Shown one piece after another: positions 51,610 through 60,984 of a DNA stretch of 64,000 nucleotides (within the stretch, counting starts at the first letter, position 1; each line of letters starts with the position of its first letter). This stretch comes from Phaeocystidibacter luteus (GTDB lineage: Bacteria > Bacteroidota > Bacteroidia > Flavobacteriales > Schleiferiaceae): the NCBI RefSeq assembly GCF_008933115.1, contig NZ_WBVO01000004.1, forward strand, positions 62,001 to 126,000, written 5' to 3'. The notes below the pieces were generated by a model. The model searched no databases. It was not told the origin of the DNA and worked only from the letters and a program-made list of their open reading frames with translations. The translations under genes were made by a program, and so were the position numbers.

Positions 51610-52743
51610 ATGAAAGATATCCGAATGGTAGACCTGGTAACCCAATATGAGGGTATGCAGGAAGAAATTGACAACGCCGTTCTCAACGTTATACGTTCCA
51701 GCGCTTACATTAATGGTCCAGAGGTTAAATCCTTCCAATCTGAACTTGAAGATTACCTTCGAGTGAAGCACGTGATTCCATGTGCTAATGGAACAGATGC
51801 ACTTCAAGTTGCCATGATGGGCCTCGGTTTGAAGCCCGGTGATGAAGTGATTACTGCAACCTTCACTTATGTCGCAACTGCAGAGGTCATCGCACTTCTT
51901 CAACTCACTCCCGTTTTAGTGGATGTTGATCCAGATACATTCTTAATCGATCTCGAAGCGGTTGAAGCTGCAATCACTGCAAAAACAAAGGCTATTGTCC
52001 CAGTTCATTTGTTCGGGCAAGTAGCGAATATGGAGGGCTTGATGGAAATTGCCAAAAAGCACAACCTCAAGGTAGTCGAAGATACAGCACAAGCTATTGG
52101 AGCGGAGTATTCTTTCTCCAATGGAGAAAAGGCCATGGCCGGAACCATCGGCGAAATTGGCTGTACCTCGTTCTTCCCTTCCAAGAACCTCGGTTGCATG
52201 GGTGATGGAGGTGCGATTTTTACAAATGACGACGATCTTGCTGCCAAGATGCGCATGATTGTGAATCACGGACAGAGCAAGCGCTATTACCACGATAGTA
52301 TCGGGGTGAACTCAAGACTAGACAGTATTCAAGCAGCGATTCTTCGAATAAAGCTTCGTAGGCTCGACGATTACGGTAAGGCTAGACAGGCCGCTGCAGC
52401 ATACTACGATAACGCCTTTGCGAATCATCCGAATTTGCAAACCCCAGTTCGCGCTGATAAGAGTACGCACGTATTCCATCAATACACTTTGAGATTGCTA
52501 AATGCAGATCGTGCAGGTTTACAAGCACATTTAGAAGAGAAGGGAATTCCATCCATGATATACTATCCTGTGGCATTGCATATGCAAACCGCTTATGCTG
52601 ATGACAGATATCCTTCTGGACACTTTCCTATTACTGAAACATTGGTAGATGAAGTATTCTCCCTTCCAATGCACACTGAATTAACGAACGAACAACTCGA
52701 GTACATCACCTCTAGCGTGCTCGAATATCTAAACCAAGACTGA
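51610..52743 (+). CDS. DegT/DnrJ/EryC1-family aminotransferase
   Basis: 377 residues, PLP-dependent sugar aminotransferase. The Schiff-base Lys192 is in SFFPSKNLGCMGDGGA, and AQAIGAEY and GVNSRLDSIQAAIL are typical of the family. It is most like those that aminate 3-keto or 4-keto sugar nucleotides (WbpE-like); the exact sugar is not clear. It opens the operon, overlapping ugd by one base (TGATG), which suggests its substrate is a UDP-sugar related to UDP-glucuronate. Confidence 0.92.
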   Translation: MKDIRMVDLVTQYEGMQEEIDNAVLNVIRSSAYINGPEVKSFQSELEDYLRVKHVIPCANGTDALQVAMMGLGLKPGDEVITATFTYVATAEVIALLQLTPVLVDVDPDTFLIDLEAVEAAITAKTKAIVPVHLFGQVANMEGLMEIAKKHNLKVVEDTAQAIGAEYSFSNGEKAMAGTIGEIGCTSFFPSKNLGCMGDGGAIFTNDDDLAAKMRMIVNHGQSKRYYHDSIGVNSRLDSIQAAILRIKLRRLDDYGKARQAAAAYYDNAFANHPNLQTPVRADKSTHVFHQYTLRLLNADRAGLQAHLEEKGIPSMIYYPVALHMQTAYADDRYPSGHFPITETLVDEVFSLPMHTELTNEQLEYITSSVLEYLNQD

Positions 52744-54059
52744 TGAAAATTGCAATCGTAGGAACTGGCTATGTTGGACTTGTAACCGGAGCTTGCCTCA
52801 GTGAGGTGGGAATGGACGTTACTTGTATCGATGTAGATGAGAAGAAAATTGAAAACCTGAAGAAAGGTATTCTTCCTATCTACGAGCCTGGCTTGGAGGA
52901 AATCGTTGAAAGAAACTTTTCGAAAGGTCGTCTCAAGTTTAGCACAAACCTCGCCGAAAGCATCCAGGGTGCTGAAGCTGCATTTATTGCGGTAGGAACA
53001 CCTCCGGGAGAGGATGGCTCCGCTGATTTGAAGTATGTTCTTCAAGTAGCGCAAGGCATCGGTGAGCACATGCAAGACTACATGGTTGTAGTTACGAAGT
53101 CTACCGTGCCAGTCGGTACCGCCGAAAAGGTGCGCGCACAGCTGAAATCAGCGCTTGAATCTCGCGGAAGCGATTTGACGTTTGACGTCGCCTCAAATCC
53201 AGAGTTCCTCAAGGAAGGTGCTGCAGTTGACGATTTCATGAAGCCTGACCGAATCGTAGTGGGTGTTGAAAGCGACCGCTCTCGTGAAACGATGGAGCGC
53301 TTGTACAGACCATTCACGTTGAACGGTCACCCTGTAATCATCATGGATATTCCATCGGCAGAGATGACCAAATATGCAGCGAATGCCATGCTTGCAACGA
53401 AGATTAGCTTCATGAACGATGTGGCTAACCTATGCGAAATCATGGGAGCTGACGTGAACGCGGTTCGACGTGGAATCGGAAGCGATCCGAGAATCGGAAA
53501 CAAGTTTATCTATCCAGGGATTGGCTACGGAGGTAGCTGTTTCCCGAAGGACGTTAAGGCGCTCATTCGAACCGCTCGTGAGAATGGCCACGAAATGAGA
53601 ATCCTTCAGTCGGTAGAAGACGTGAACGAATCGCAGAAAGAAGTGATGTTCACCAAGCTGAAGAAGCACTTTGGTGATCTAAGTGGAAAGCATTTCGCCA
53701 TGTGGGGTTTGAGCTTCAAGCCTCAAACGGACGATATGCGCGAGGCACCAAGTTTGGTGATTATCGACCAAATTTTGAAGGCGGGAGGCACCGTTTGTGC
53801 CTACGATCCAGTAGCAATGGAAGAAGCGCAACACCTGCACCTAGGTGACAAGATTCGCTACGCCGAAAACGAATACGACGCATTGAAAGATGCCGATGCA
53901 CTTCTATTAGTTACGGAGTGGGCCGAGTTCCGAGTTCCAGATTGGAGCAAAGTAAAATCGAGCTTAAACAATGCGGTTGTCTTCGATGGTCGTAACTTAT
54001 ATGACCGCGTTCGTTTGCGCGAACTAGGATTTGACTACTACGGAATCGGAATTCAATAA
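52743..54059 (+). CDS. ugd: UDP-glucose 6-dehydrogenase
   Basis: 438 residues. N-terminal NAD domain with GTGYVGLVTGACLSEVG; the catalytic Cys266 is in GYGGSCFPKDVKAL; the C-terminal UDP-binding domain has WGLSFKPQTDDMREAPS. It oxidises UDP-glucose to UDP-glucuronate, the substrate of the next gene, a UDP-glucuronate decarboxylase, six bases downstream. Confidence 0.97.
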   Translation: MKIAIVGTGYVGLVTGACLSEVGMDVTCIDVDEKKIENLKKGILPIYEPGLEEIVERNFSKGRLKFSTNLAESIQGAEAAFIAVGTPPGEDGSADLKYVLQVAQGIGEHMQDYMVVVTKSTVPVGTAEKVRAQLKSALESRGSDLTFDVASNPEFLKEGAAVDDFMKPDRIVVGVESDRSRETMERLYRPFTLNGHPVIIMDIPSAEMTKYAANAMLATKISFMNDVANLCEIMGADVNAVRRGIGSDPRIGNKFIYPGIGYGGSCFPKDVKALIRTARENGHEMRILQSVEDVNESQKEVMFTKLKKHFGDLSGKHFAMWGLSFKPQTDDMREAPSLVIIDQILKAGGTVCAYDPVAMEEAQHLHLGDKIRYAENEYDALKDADALLLVTEWAEFRVPDWSKVKSSLNNAVVFDGRNLYDRVRLRELGFDYYGIGIQ

Positions 54060-54065
54060 GAAAGT

Positions 54066-55052
54066 ATGGGACGCGTATTAATTACCGGCGCAGCAGGGTT
54101 TCTAGGTTCACACCTGTGTGATCGCTTCTTGGCCGAAGGTCACGAAGTAATTGGAATGGACAACCTGATTACAGGAGATCTCAAGAATCTCGAACACCTC
54201 TTCAAAGAGGAGCGATTCGAATTCTATCACCACGATGTCTCTAAGTTCATTCACGTGCCAGGAGACCTAGATTACATCCTTCACTTCGCCTCTCCGGCGT
54301 CTCCCATTGATTACCTAAAGATTCCAATTCAGACCCTCAAAGTGGGGTCTCTCGGTACACATAATTGTCTCGGTTTAGCTCGAGCAAAGAATGCCAGAAT
54401 TCTGGTTGCCAGTACAAGCGAGATTTACGGAGATCCTCACGTACACCCTCAAACCGAAGACTATTGGGGCAATGTGAATCCGGTTGGTCCACGCGGAGTG
54501 TACGACGAAGCCAAGCGCTTCCAAGAAGCGATGACCATGGCCTATCACACATACCACGGATTGGAAACACGTATCGTCCGTATTTTTAACACATACGGAC
54601 CTCGTATGCGCCTGAATGATGGGCGGGTTCTACCTGCATTTATCGGACAAGCGCTACGTGGCGAAGACCTCACAGTGTTTGGCGATGGTTCGCAAACGAG
54701 AAGTTTCTGCTACGTAGACGATCTAGTAGAAGGTATCTACAGATTGTTGATGAGCGATTGTGCAGACCCTGTCAACGTGGGTAACCCAGATGAAATTACT
54801 ATCGGCGATTTCGCAGAAGAAATCATCAAGCTGACGGGTACAGACCAAAAAGTGATTTACAAGGATCTTCCGAAAGACGACCCTACACAACGTCGTCCGG
54901 ATATTACCAAGGCTCGCGAGATTCTTGGATGGGAGCCTAAAGTAAGCAGAGCAGAGGGCTTGAAGATTACCTATGAGTACTTCAAAAGCCTGCCTGAAGA
55001 AGAGCTTTATAAGAAGGAGCACAAGGATTTCACCGATTATTCCAGAAAGTGA
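54066..55052 (+). CDS. uxs: UDP-glucuronate decarboxylase (UDP-xylose synthase)
   Basis: 328 residues, extended [18 protein letters not shown] binds NAD, and [10 protein letters not shown] holds the YxxxK catalytic pair. [20 protein letters not shown] and [14 protein letters not shown] match soluble UXS rather than the membrane-anchored eukaryotic form. It converts UDP-glucuronate to UDP-xylose. The context after ugd makes this assignment firm. Its stop overlaps the galE start (TGATG). Confidence 0.95.
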   Translation: MGRVLITGAAGFLGSHLCDRFLAEGHEVIGMDNLITGDLKNLEHLFKEERFEFYHHDVSKFIHVPGDLDYILHFASPASPIDYLKIPIQTLKVGSLGTHNCLGLARAKNARILVASTSEIYGDPHVHPQTEDYWGNVNPVGPRGVYDEAKRFQEAMTMAYHTYHGLETRIVRIFNTYGPRMRLNDGRVLPAFIGQALRGEDLTVFGDGSQTRSFCYVDDLVEGIYRLLMSDCADPVNVGNPDEITIGDFAEEIIKLTGTDQKVIYKDLPKDDPTQRRPDITKAREILGWEPKVSRAEGLKITYEYFKSLPEEELYKKEHKDFTDYSRK

Positions 55053-56065
55053 TGAGCAAGGTTCTAGTTACAGGCGGATTGGGTTACATCGGTAGCCATA
55101 CAGTGGTTGAACTCACAAATGCGGGCTTCACCCCGGTTGTGCTAGACGATTTGAGTTGCTCCGACCTTGAAGTGAAGGGGCGCATTGAGAAGATTCTCGG
55201 CTCACCTATCATCTTTGAAGAAGTGGATATGTGCGATAAGTTGGCCTTAGCCGACGTGTTCGACCGCCATCCTGAAATTACTGGAGTGATTCACTTTGCC
55301 GCTTTTCTACTCGTGAATGAAAGCGTTGACCTTCCATTAAAGTACTATCGCAACAACCTCTTTTCGACCATCAATTTGCTTGAGCTGATGAGCGAGAAGA
55401 AGGTTAAGTCGCTTGTATTTAGTTCATCTTGTACGGTTTATGGAATCCCTGACAAGCTTCCTGTAGACGAAAATGCGTCTATCAAACCTGCCGAATCTCC
55501 GTATGGCAATACGAAGAAGATGGGCGAAGACATCATTCGAGATGCTGCTTTAGCTCATGACTTGAAGTGTATTTCACTTCGATATTTCAATCCTATCGGA
55601 GCACATGATTCAGGTATCATCGGCGAGTTTCAGGATGGCGAACCACATCATCTCGTGCCTTACATTACAGAAACGGCTATTGGCAAACGCTCAGAGTTAA
55701 AGGTGTTTGGCGGTGATTATGACACGCGAGATGGAACGTGTGTTCGCGATTACATTCACGTGGTTGATATCGCAAGAGCTCACGTAAATGCAATCGAGCA
55801 AGCCATGAAGACTGATGCCTTGAATTACGATGTCATCAATCTTGGCTCTGGCAACGGCTCTACCGTTTTGGAAATGATACACGCCTTCCAAAATGCAACT
55901 GGAATTGACATTCCGCATAGCATTGTAGCAAGACGTGAAGGGGATGTGCCAGCCGTATATGCCGATATTACTAAAGCAAAAAAGGTGCTCGGTTGGGAAC
56001 CTCAATTGAGCTTAGAGACCATGCTCGCTTCCGCTTGGCAGTTTGAGCAAAGTTTGACTTCATGA
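55052..56065 (+). CDS. galE: UDP-glucose 4-epimerase
   Basis: 337 residues from ATG 55052 (a GTG one codon earlier is less likely). GGLGYIGSHTVVEL, SSSCTVYG, the YxxxK pair in PYGNTKKMGE and LRYFNPIGAH are GalE motifs. It interconverts UDP-glucose and UDP-galactose, and perhaps UDP-GlcNAc/GalNAc or UDP-xylose/arabinose given the operon. Translationally coupled to both neighbours. Confidence 0.94.
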   Translation: MSKVLVTGGLGYIGSHTVVELTNAGFTPVVLDDLSCSDLEVKGRIEKILGSPIIFEEVDMCDKLALADVFDRHPEITGVIHFAAFLLVNESVDLPLKYYRNNLFSTINLLELMSEKKVKSLVFSSSCTVYGIPDKLPVDENASIKPAESPYGNTKKMGEDIIRDAALAHDLKCISLRYFNPIGAHDSGIIGEFQDGEPHHLVPYITETAIGKRSELKVFGGDYDTRDGTCVRDYIHVVDIARAHVNAIEQAMKTDALNYDVINLGSGNGSTVLEMIHAFQNATGIDIPHSIVARREGDVPAVYADITKAKKVLGWEPQLSLETMLASAWQFEQSLTS

Positions 56066-56505
56066 AAGAATTTAGACCGCAACAAGCTGCCTCGAGACCT
56101 ATATTCCTTATCACATTTAGCGTTCTCGGAGTGATTTACACGGGATGGTTCGTGTACTCTTATTTCATCCTAGAACAGCCCGTTAATTGGTACAGCGTAG
56201 TATTTGTCTTAGGGGCAATCTTCTTCCTGTGGTATTCTAGACTCACCCAATCTTACTATCTGAAGATTGATGGAGAGAACTTGGAGTGGAAGATGAATAG
56301 AAAAGAACCTGTGAAAGTTTCATCAAAACAGGTAACCTTGGTAGCCGAGCATACCTATACCGTGGATTTTCTCGTTGCGGATAACTGGATTGAACTTCCT
56401 CTTGACCATTTCGGTAAATTTGGTAAGAAGAACGAAGTCGTTTTGGCCATCAAAGAATGGTGTGCAGAGCAGAAGATTGAATTTGAACAACCTCAAGGAT
56501 CATGA
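56062..56505 (+). CDS. Small two-helix membrane protein between galE and rfbB
   Basis: 147 residues. Two transmembrane helices ([20 protein letters not shown] and [13 protein letters not shown]) are followed by a cytoplasmic-like beta-rich domain of about 80 residues resembling the bacterial PH-like fold ([37 protein letters not shown]). I do not recognise a named family. ATGA overlaps at both ends tie its translation to galE and rfbB, suggesting a partner in surface sugar assembly. Confidence 0.75.
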   Translation: MKEFRPQQAASRPIFLITFSVLGVIYTGWFVYSYFILEQPVNWYSVVFVLGAIFFLWYSRLTQSYYLKIDGENLEWKMNRKEPVKVSSKQVTLVAEHTYTVDFLVADNWIELPLDHFGKFGKKNEVVLAIKEWCAEQKIEFEQPQGS

Positions 56506-57551
56506 AAAGTATTCTCATTACAGGCGGAGCCGGGTTCATCGGATCACACGTAGTTCGCCGCTTCGTGAAACGATACCCAGATTATCATATCGTCAACTTA
56601 GACGCGCTCACGTATGCCGGTAATCTAGAGAACCTGAAAGACATTGAGAATCGCCCCAATTACCATTTTGTAAAGGCCGATATCAACGATGCAAATGCAC
56701 TCAGAGATGTGTTTGAAAAGCATCGTCCAGAAGGAGTGATCCACCTCGCGGCAGAAAGCCATGTGGACAGATCGATAACGGACCCTCTTGCCTTCGTCAA
56801 AACGAATGTGATTGGAACCGTAAATCTTCTCAATGCTGCGCGTGAGCTTTGGGGCGAGAATCTCGACAACAAACGCTTCTACCATATTTCAACCGACGAA
56901 GTCTACGGCACTTTAGGTGAAACGGGGCTTTTCATGGAAACAACGGCCTACGATCCTAACTCGCCCTATTCGGCCTCCAAAGCGAGTTCCGACCACTTCG
57001 TAAGAGCTTATGGTGAAACTTATGACCTTCCATACGTTGTAACCAACTGTTCCAACAACTACGGACCGAATCACTTCCCTGAGAAGCTCATTCCACTCTT
57101 CATCAATAACATTGTTAATATGAAGCCTTTGCCCGTTTATGGCGATGGGAATTACACCCGCGATTGGCTTTATGTAATTGATCACGCACGCGCTATCGAC
57201 CTAGTTTTCCACGAGGGCGTGACCGGCGAAACCTACAACATCGGAGGATTCAACGAGTGGAAGAATATAGATCTGGTAAAAGTTCTCTGTAAGCAGATGG
57301 ACGAAAAGCTTGGTCGCGAAGTGGGAACCAGCGAAGGACTGATCACCTACGTAAAAGACCGTCCGGGTCACGATCGTCGATATGCCATCGATGCTACCAA
57401 GATCAACGAGGAACTCGGTTGGGAGCCTAGCGTTACATTCGAGGAAGGTTTGAAAGAAACCATCGATTGGTACATGGATAACCAAGAGTGGCTCGACAAT
57501 GTAACGAGTGGCGATTACGCCAAGTATTACGCTGATCAATACGGCGAGTAA
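56502..57551 (+). CDS. rfbB: dTDP-glucose 4,6-dehydratase
   Basis: 349 residues, extended [29 protein letters not shown], the acid/base pair in [13 protein letters not shown], and [16 protein letters not shown] with the Tyr and Lys are all present. It makes dTDP-4-keto-6-deoxyglucose, the branch point to dTDP-rhamnose and other 6-deoxysugars. rfbA, rfbC and rfbD are not next to it. The start lies four bases inside the preceding gene, and the stop overlaps hemJ by one base. Confidence 0.96.
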   Translation: MKSILITGGAGFIGSHVVRRFVKRYPDYHIVNLDALTYAGNLENLKDIENRPNYHFVKADINDANALRDVFEKHRPEGVIHLAAESHVDRSITDPLAFVKTNVIGTVNLLNAARELWGENLDNKRFYHISTDEVYGTLGETGLFMETTAYDPNSPYSASKASSDHFVRAYGETYDLPYVVTNCSNNYGPNHFPEKLIPLFINNIVNMKPLPVYGDGNYTRDWLYVIDHARAIDLVFHEGVTGETYNIGGFNEWKNIDLVKVLCKQMDEKLGREVGTSEGLITYVKDRPGHDRRYAIDATKINEELGWEPSVTFEEGLKETIDWYMDNQEWLDNVTSGDYAKYYADQYGE

Positions 57552-58090
57552 TGGACGCACTTTACGTTCGCGCACTGCACATCATCTTTGTGGTTACCTG
57601 GTTTGCAGGGCTCTTTTACATGCCCCGATTGTTTGTCTATGCCGCAGAAGCAAACGAGCGTAAGGATGAGGCTGGTCGAATTCTCATAGGTCAGTACGCC
57701 ATCATGAAAAAGCGCCTTTGGTTCGGAATTACCTGGCCAAGTGCGATTCTAACACTCATCTTCGGATTGTGGATGCTTGATACCATCGGATGGTATATCC
57801 AAACGTGGCTATGGGTGAAGTTGGGATTCTTGGTTGGGCTGTATGCGTACCATTTGAGCTTGCATTACATCTTCAAGCTACAAGCTAAAGGCGACTTCAG
57901 ATATAGCGGCAATCAAATGCGAATTTGGAATGAAGTAGCGACCATATTCCTTGTAGCTATCATATTCCTGGTAGAATTGAGAAGTGCGTTAGATATGGCC
58001 TGGGGGCTACTCGGTTTGTTCGGCTTCATCATTTTGCTCATGCTCGCTATCCGAAGTTACAAGCGCATTCGGATGAAGAAGCAAGGGTAA
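57551..58090 (+). CDS. hemJ: HemJ-type protoporphyrinogen IX oxidase
   Basis: 179 residues with four to five membrane helices. [30 protein letters not shown] carries His10, conserved in HemJ, and LWVKLGFL the conserved Lys. HemJ oxidises protoporphyrinogen IX in heme synthesis. It is the last gene of the nucleotide-sugar operon by spacing (TAATG), with hemN further on in the window on the other strand. Its 3' end overlaps the convergent gene at 58007 by 84 bp. Confidence 0.92.
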   Translation: MDALYVRALHIIFVVTWFAGLFYMPRLFVYAAEANERKDEAGRILIGQYAIMKKRLWFGITWPSAILTLIFGLWMLDTIGWYIQTWLWVKLGFLVGLYAYHLSLHYIFKLQAKGDFRYSGNQMRIWNEVATIFLVAIIFLVELRSALDMAWGLLGLFGFIILLMLAIRSYKRIRMKKQG

Positions 58091-58513
58091 ATTCCAATTC
58101 GACTCCATCCATTCGGCTACCTGTTGCGAATGCTCGCCGACTACCGCCGAGGTTACATTTCGACCTTTAGATAGGGTGTACCGTATAATCAATCTGGAAC
58201 TCGATGCAGTGGACAGTTTTTTGTCGTGCGTGATTTCAAGATCCATTATTTCGAAGAAAACCATGGGACGATTGACGCCGCGCAGTACATAAGTTGTTCC
58301 CTTGGTGGTGACGGTGGTGTCTAGTTCATGGAATTGCCTTCTATCAGCAAGCTTATCAATCAAATCTGAGGGCGTTCCACTATACCACAAAACCAAGGAA
58401 GCGTCTTGGGTGAGAGTGCCGCTGTTTGGTCCGTAATAAACAAGGGTATCCATTTTTTGGGCAGAAACGCTCAGCGCAAAGCCGAAGAATAGAAGAAAGT
58501 AGGTAGTTTTCAT
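58007..58513 (-). CDS. Secreted protein of unknown function
   Basis: 168 residues. Signal peptide MKTTYFLLFFGFALSVSAQ; mature part begins KMDTLVYYGPNSGTL. A ribosome-binding site (AAGGAG) precedes ATG 58513, which I prefer over upstream codons. No known domain recognised; the central region FHELDTTVTTKGTTYVLRGV is predicted beta-rich. Its last 28 codons overlap hemJ antisense, an unusually long convergent overlap; the true 3' end could be earlier. Confidence 0.65.
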   Translation of the reverse strand: MKTTYFLLFFGFALSVSAQKMDTLVYYGPNSGTLTQDASLVLWYSGTPSDLIDKLADRRQFHELDTTVTTKGTTYVLRGVNRPMVFFEIMDLEITHDKKLSTASSSRLIIRYTLSKGRNVTSAVVGEHSQQVAEWMESNWNLPLLLHPNALVTSDSEHEQNDEAEQTE

Positions 58514-58547
58514 GACTCCTTGAAAATCAAAGACTAGGCCACAAGTT

Positions 58548-59411
58548 CTATTCCTTCCAAACACCCATTTTGCCAGCCTGATAGTCGGCTACAGCCTGAT
58601 TTATTTCATCATAGGTGTTCATCACAAAGGGACCATGTGCCGCAATAGGCTCGTTGAACGGTTCTCCATGACCGTAGAGAATTAAGGCATCTTCAGACGC
58701 AGACACGTCTATATCTCCATCTTCGATATTGAACTCTACGATGTTTCGCATTTCAACTTCGGCACCATTGACATTCACCTTACCGCGAACCACATAAAAT
58801 AGCACTTGGTGATTACCTGGAGCTGGAAGGTGAACCTGAGACTCCGAGTCCATTTCAAGCCATGTCATCGTCAAGTTAGTGATGGAAGAATACGGACCCT
58901 GACTACCATAAATTTCACCGCTGATCAGGTGAAGTTTTACACCATCGACAGGGTTGAGGTGAACCAGATCTTCGCTTTGCATTCCCGAATAGGCGGGAGG
59001 GGTCATTTTCAACTTGCTCGGTAAATTCAACCAAAGTTGTATGATTTCAATCGCTCCACCTTCGCGCAAGAATTCTTCAGATGATGTTTCGGAGTGAAGT
59101 AGACCACTACCAGCAGTCATCCACTGCACGCCACCCTCCGTAATTCTACTCTTGTATCCGGTAGTGTCTTCGTGTACGAGCTCCCCCTCAAGAATGTATG
59201 TCAACGTCTCAAACCCACGGTGGGGGTGCGGACCAAAAGGCAAGCCTCGGTTTCCTGGTCTAAAGATATCTGGACCATGATGATTCAAAAAAAGGAACGG
59301 ATCTAACCACTCAACGTGTTGAGTAGGCATAGCTCTCCAAGTGCTCAAGCCAGGCATGTGTGCGGCTATTGCGGGATGGACTTTCTTAATGCTTCGCGTT
59401 GACATGTTCAT
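58548..59411 (-). CDS. Pirin-family cupin
   Basis: 287 residues. The metal-site signature is complete: GPHPHRGFETLTYILEG holds two His and later HSETSSEE gives His and Glu. Pirins bind Fe or Mn and some act as quercetin dioxygenases or regulatory proteins; the substrate is unknown here. I start at ATG 59411 (59405 is an alternative). The C-terminal pirin domain (YDEINQAVADYQAGKMGVW) is present. Confidence 0.94.
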   Translation of the reverse strand: MNMSTRSIKKVHPAIAAHMPGLSTWRAMPTQHVEWLDPFLFLNHHGPDIFRPGNRGLPFGPHPHRGFETLTYILEGELVHEDTTGYKSRITEGGVQWMTAGSGLLHSETSSEEFLREGGAIEIIQLWLNLPSKLKMTPPAYSGMQSEDLVHLNPVDGVKLHLISGEIYGSQGPYSSITNLTMTWLEMDSESQVHLPAPGNHQVLFYVVRGKVNVNGAEVEMRNIVEFNIEDGDIDVSASEDALILYGHGEPFNEPIAAHGPFVMNTYDEINQAVADYQAGKMGVWKE

Positions 59412-59448
59412 TCGTTTAGTCAAATAGACACTTAGTACTGTGAAAAGT

Positions 59449-60060
59449 TCAATGCCCTTTTGGCGCTTGAACTCCAGCTGTAATCGACACAGGCAGAATA
59501 TTCCTCAAAGGAACTTTTGGGCAAGAATACCGACCACTGTACGCGCAATAGGGATTGTAAGAACGATTGAAGTCAATGTAGATCGAATCTCCTTCCGGAA
59601 TACGAAGGTCCAGATAACGACCTCCACCGTAACTCTTAAAGCCATTCGTCATATCTCCAAAAGGAAGGAATAAGTAATCCTCATACCCCTCTTTGGTCAT
59701 CAATCTTTGACTTTGATAAACGGCGAGATCTAACGTTGTGTCTCCATGTGTAAAGCGAAGAATTGCATACTGACGATAAACGGGCTTTCTAGAAGTGGTT
59801 GTGGCCATTTCGAAAGGCACTGAGTCCGGTGTTAGAATCACTTCTGCCCACACCATCCATGTAGTGTCAATGGGGAAATACGGGTGCCCGTCAAAGTGTT
59901 CGAAGTCGTCCTTTTCCAAAGGTGACTCATCTGCATTGGCATAAGAGCTGTCAAGCTCGGCCTGAGCTTCTAACGCAAAGCGGATTCTATCATTGATGTC
60001 ATCTGGCTGCGCCAAAAGCGGAGTGCTGAGGATAAGGAGTGCGAGAAACAGGCGAATCAT
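59449..60060 (-). CDS. Secreted DUF1684-family protein
   Basis: 203 residues from ATG 60060. Signal peptide MIRLFLALLILSTPLLAQ. The characteristic DUF1684 end NRSYNPYCAYSGRYSCPK is present, preceded by GDMTNGFKSYGGGRYLDL. The family's function is unknown. Mature protein is extracytoplasmic. Confidence 0.88.
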   Translation of the reverse strand: MIRLFLALLILSTPLLAQPDDINDRIRFALEAQAELDSSYANADESPLEKDDFEHFDGHPYFPIDTTWMVWAEVILTPDSVPFEMATTTSRKPVYRQYAILRFTHGDTTLDLAVYQSQRLMTKEGYEDYLFLPFGDMTNGFKSYGGGRYLDLRIPEGDSIYIDFNRSYNPYCAYSGRYSCPKVPLRNILPVSITAGVQAPKGH

Positions 60061-60097
60061 AGCAAGTGGGTTTGCTCGAAGATACATCCTTAAAGTA

Positions 60098-60131
60098 GAA
60101 GAGGCGAGAATCTGAAAGACCCCGCCTCTTC
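60098..60131 (-). terminator. Probable terminator hairpin of the lipoprotein gene at 60150
   Basis: GAAGAGGCG (60098-60106) / CGCCTCTTC (60123-60131), a perfect 9-bp stem with a 16-nt loop, placed just downstream of the minus-strand gene that ends at 60150. The following T-run is weak, so it may only stabilise the transcript end. Confidence 0.55.
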
Positions 60132-60149
60132 AAGAAAAGCTACACACTG

Positions 60150-60920
60150 TTAGAACACAACCTCAACAGAGCCGATGTTAGGGTAGTTTGGTCGGTAGGT
60201 TATACCTATTAATGTGCCCGAAACTACATTGAGTTCGAGGCGCGGGTACGGCTCCGATGGGTAAGGCGTGCAGTCAATGTAAACGGCATCGCAGCAGTCT
60301 AAGCGATCCGAAATAAGTTCATAATCTCCTGGTGCAAACGCTACTCCTGCATCAAAATCGATGCTGCCATCGGTACCTATGATGACCGTCATTCGTGTAT
60401 GCGTCCCGTTATTTACGGTGGTCACAGTATGAGTTCCCGCGTGCGGCGTGATTAGGGAAACATCTGGCCCAGGAGTGTAGGTGAGGGAAACCTGTCCGTT
60501 GGCATCACTCAAGATGAGCTGAATGGTCTGACCTTCTACCTGAACGATCAAGTCGTACGTGCCATTGTCGTAAAACACGTTTACCTCATTGGCATTTTCC
60601 TCACAGTTAGTGATGTCATCCGCCTCGAAAATAAAGTCGTTGGCATCGGAATGAATCGTTGTTTTGCCAGCGGCGGTGAAGTTCACTTCGTAGATCGAGC
60701 CGGAAGTAAAACTCGTCCCCGGACCACCAGTGATAGCGCCAGCAGTGAGAGAAGCTGTTCCTTCCAAATCCGTAAAAATGCTCACGCACTCGGCGGGAAG
60801 TTGACTCGTATTGTTGTCGTCATCGGGATCTTCATCCGTACAACTGCTCAGAAGAGCTAGTGAAGCGAATAGGGCTAAAAAATACTTACTGAGGGTAAAA
60901 ACATTGGCTTTCATCATCAT
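60150..60920 (-). CDS. Large secreted lipoprotein of unknown function
   Basis: About 256 residues (three consecutive ATG codons make the exact start uncertain; 60920, 60917 or 60914). The signal MKANVFTLSKYFLALFASLALLSSC has a lipobox. The mature part is beta-rich and Thr/Asn-rich, with cysteines (AECVSI, ITNCEE, RLDCCDAVYIDCTPY). I recognise no named family. It is the sole gene of its transcript. Confidence 0.75.
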   Translation of the reverse strand: MMMKANVFTLSKYFLALFASLALLSSCTDEDPDDDNNTSQLPAECVSIFTDLEGTASLTAGAITGGPGTSFTSGSIYEVNFTAAGKTTIHSDANDFIFEADDITNCEENANEVNVFYDNGTYDLIVQVEGQTIQLILSDANGQVSLTYTPGPDVSLITPHAGTHTVTTVNNGTHTRMTVIIGTDGSIDFDAGVAFAPGDYELISDRLDCCDAVYIDCTPYPSEPYPRLELNVVSGTLIGITYRPNYPNIGSVEVVF

Positions 60921-60984
60921 CAAAATTGATTCTCAACAAAGAAAAATGATGAATCAGAGCGCCGCCATACGGCAGATGTCGTAT

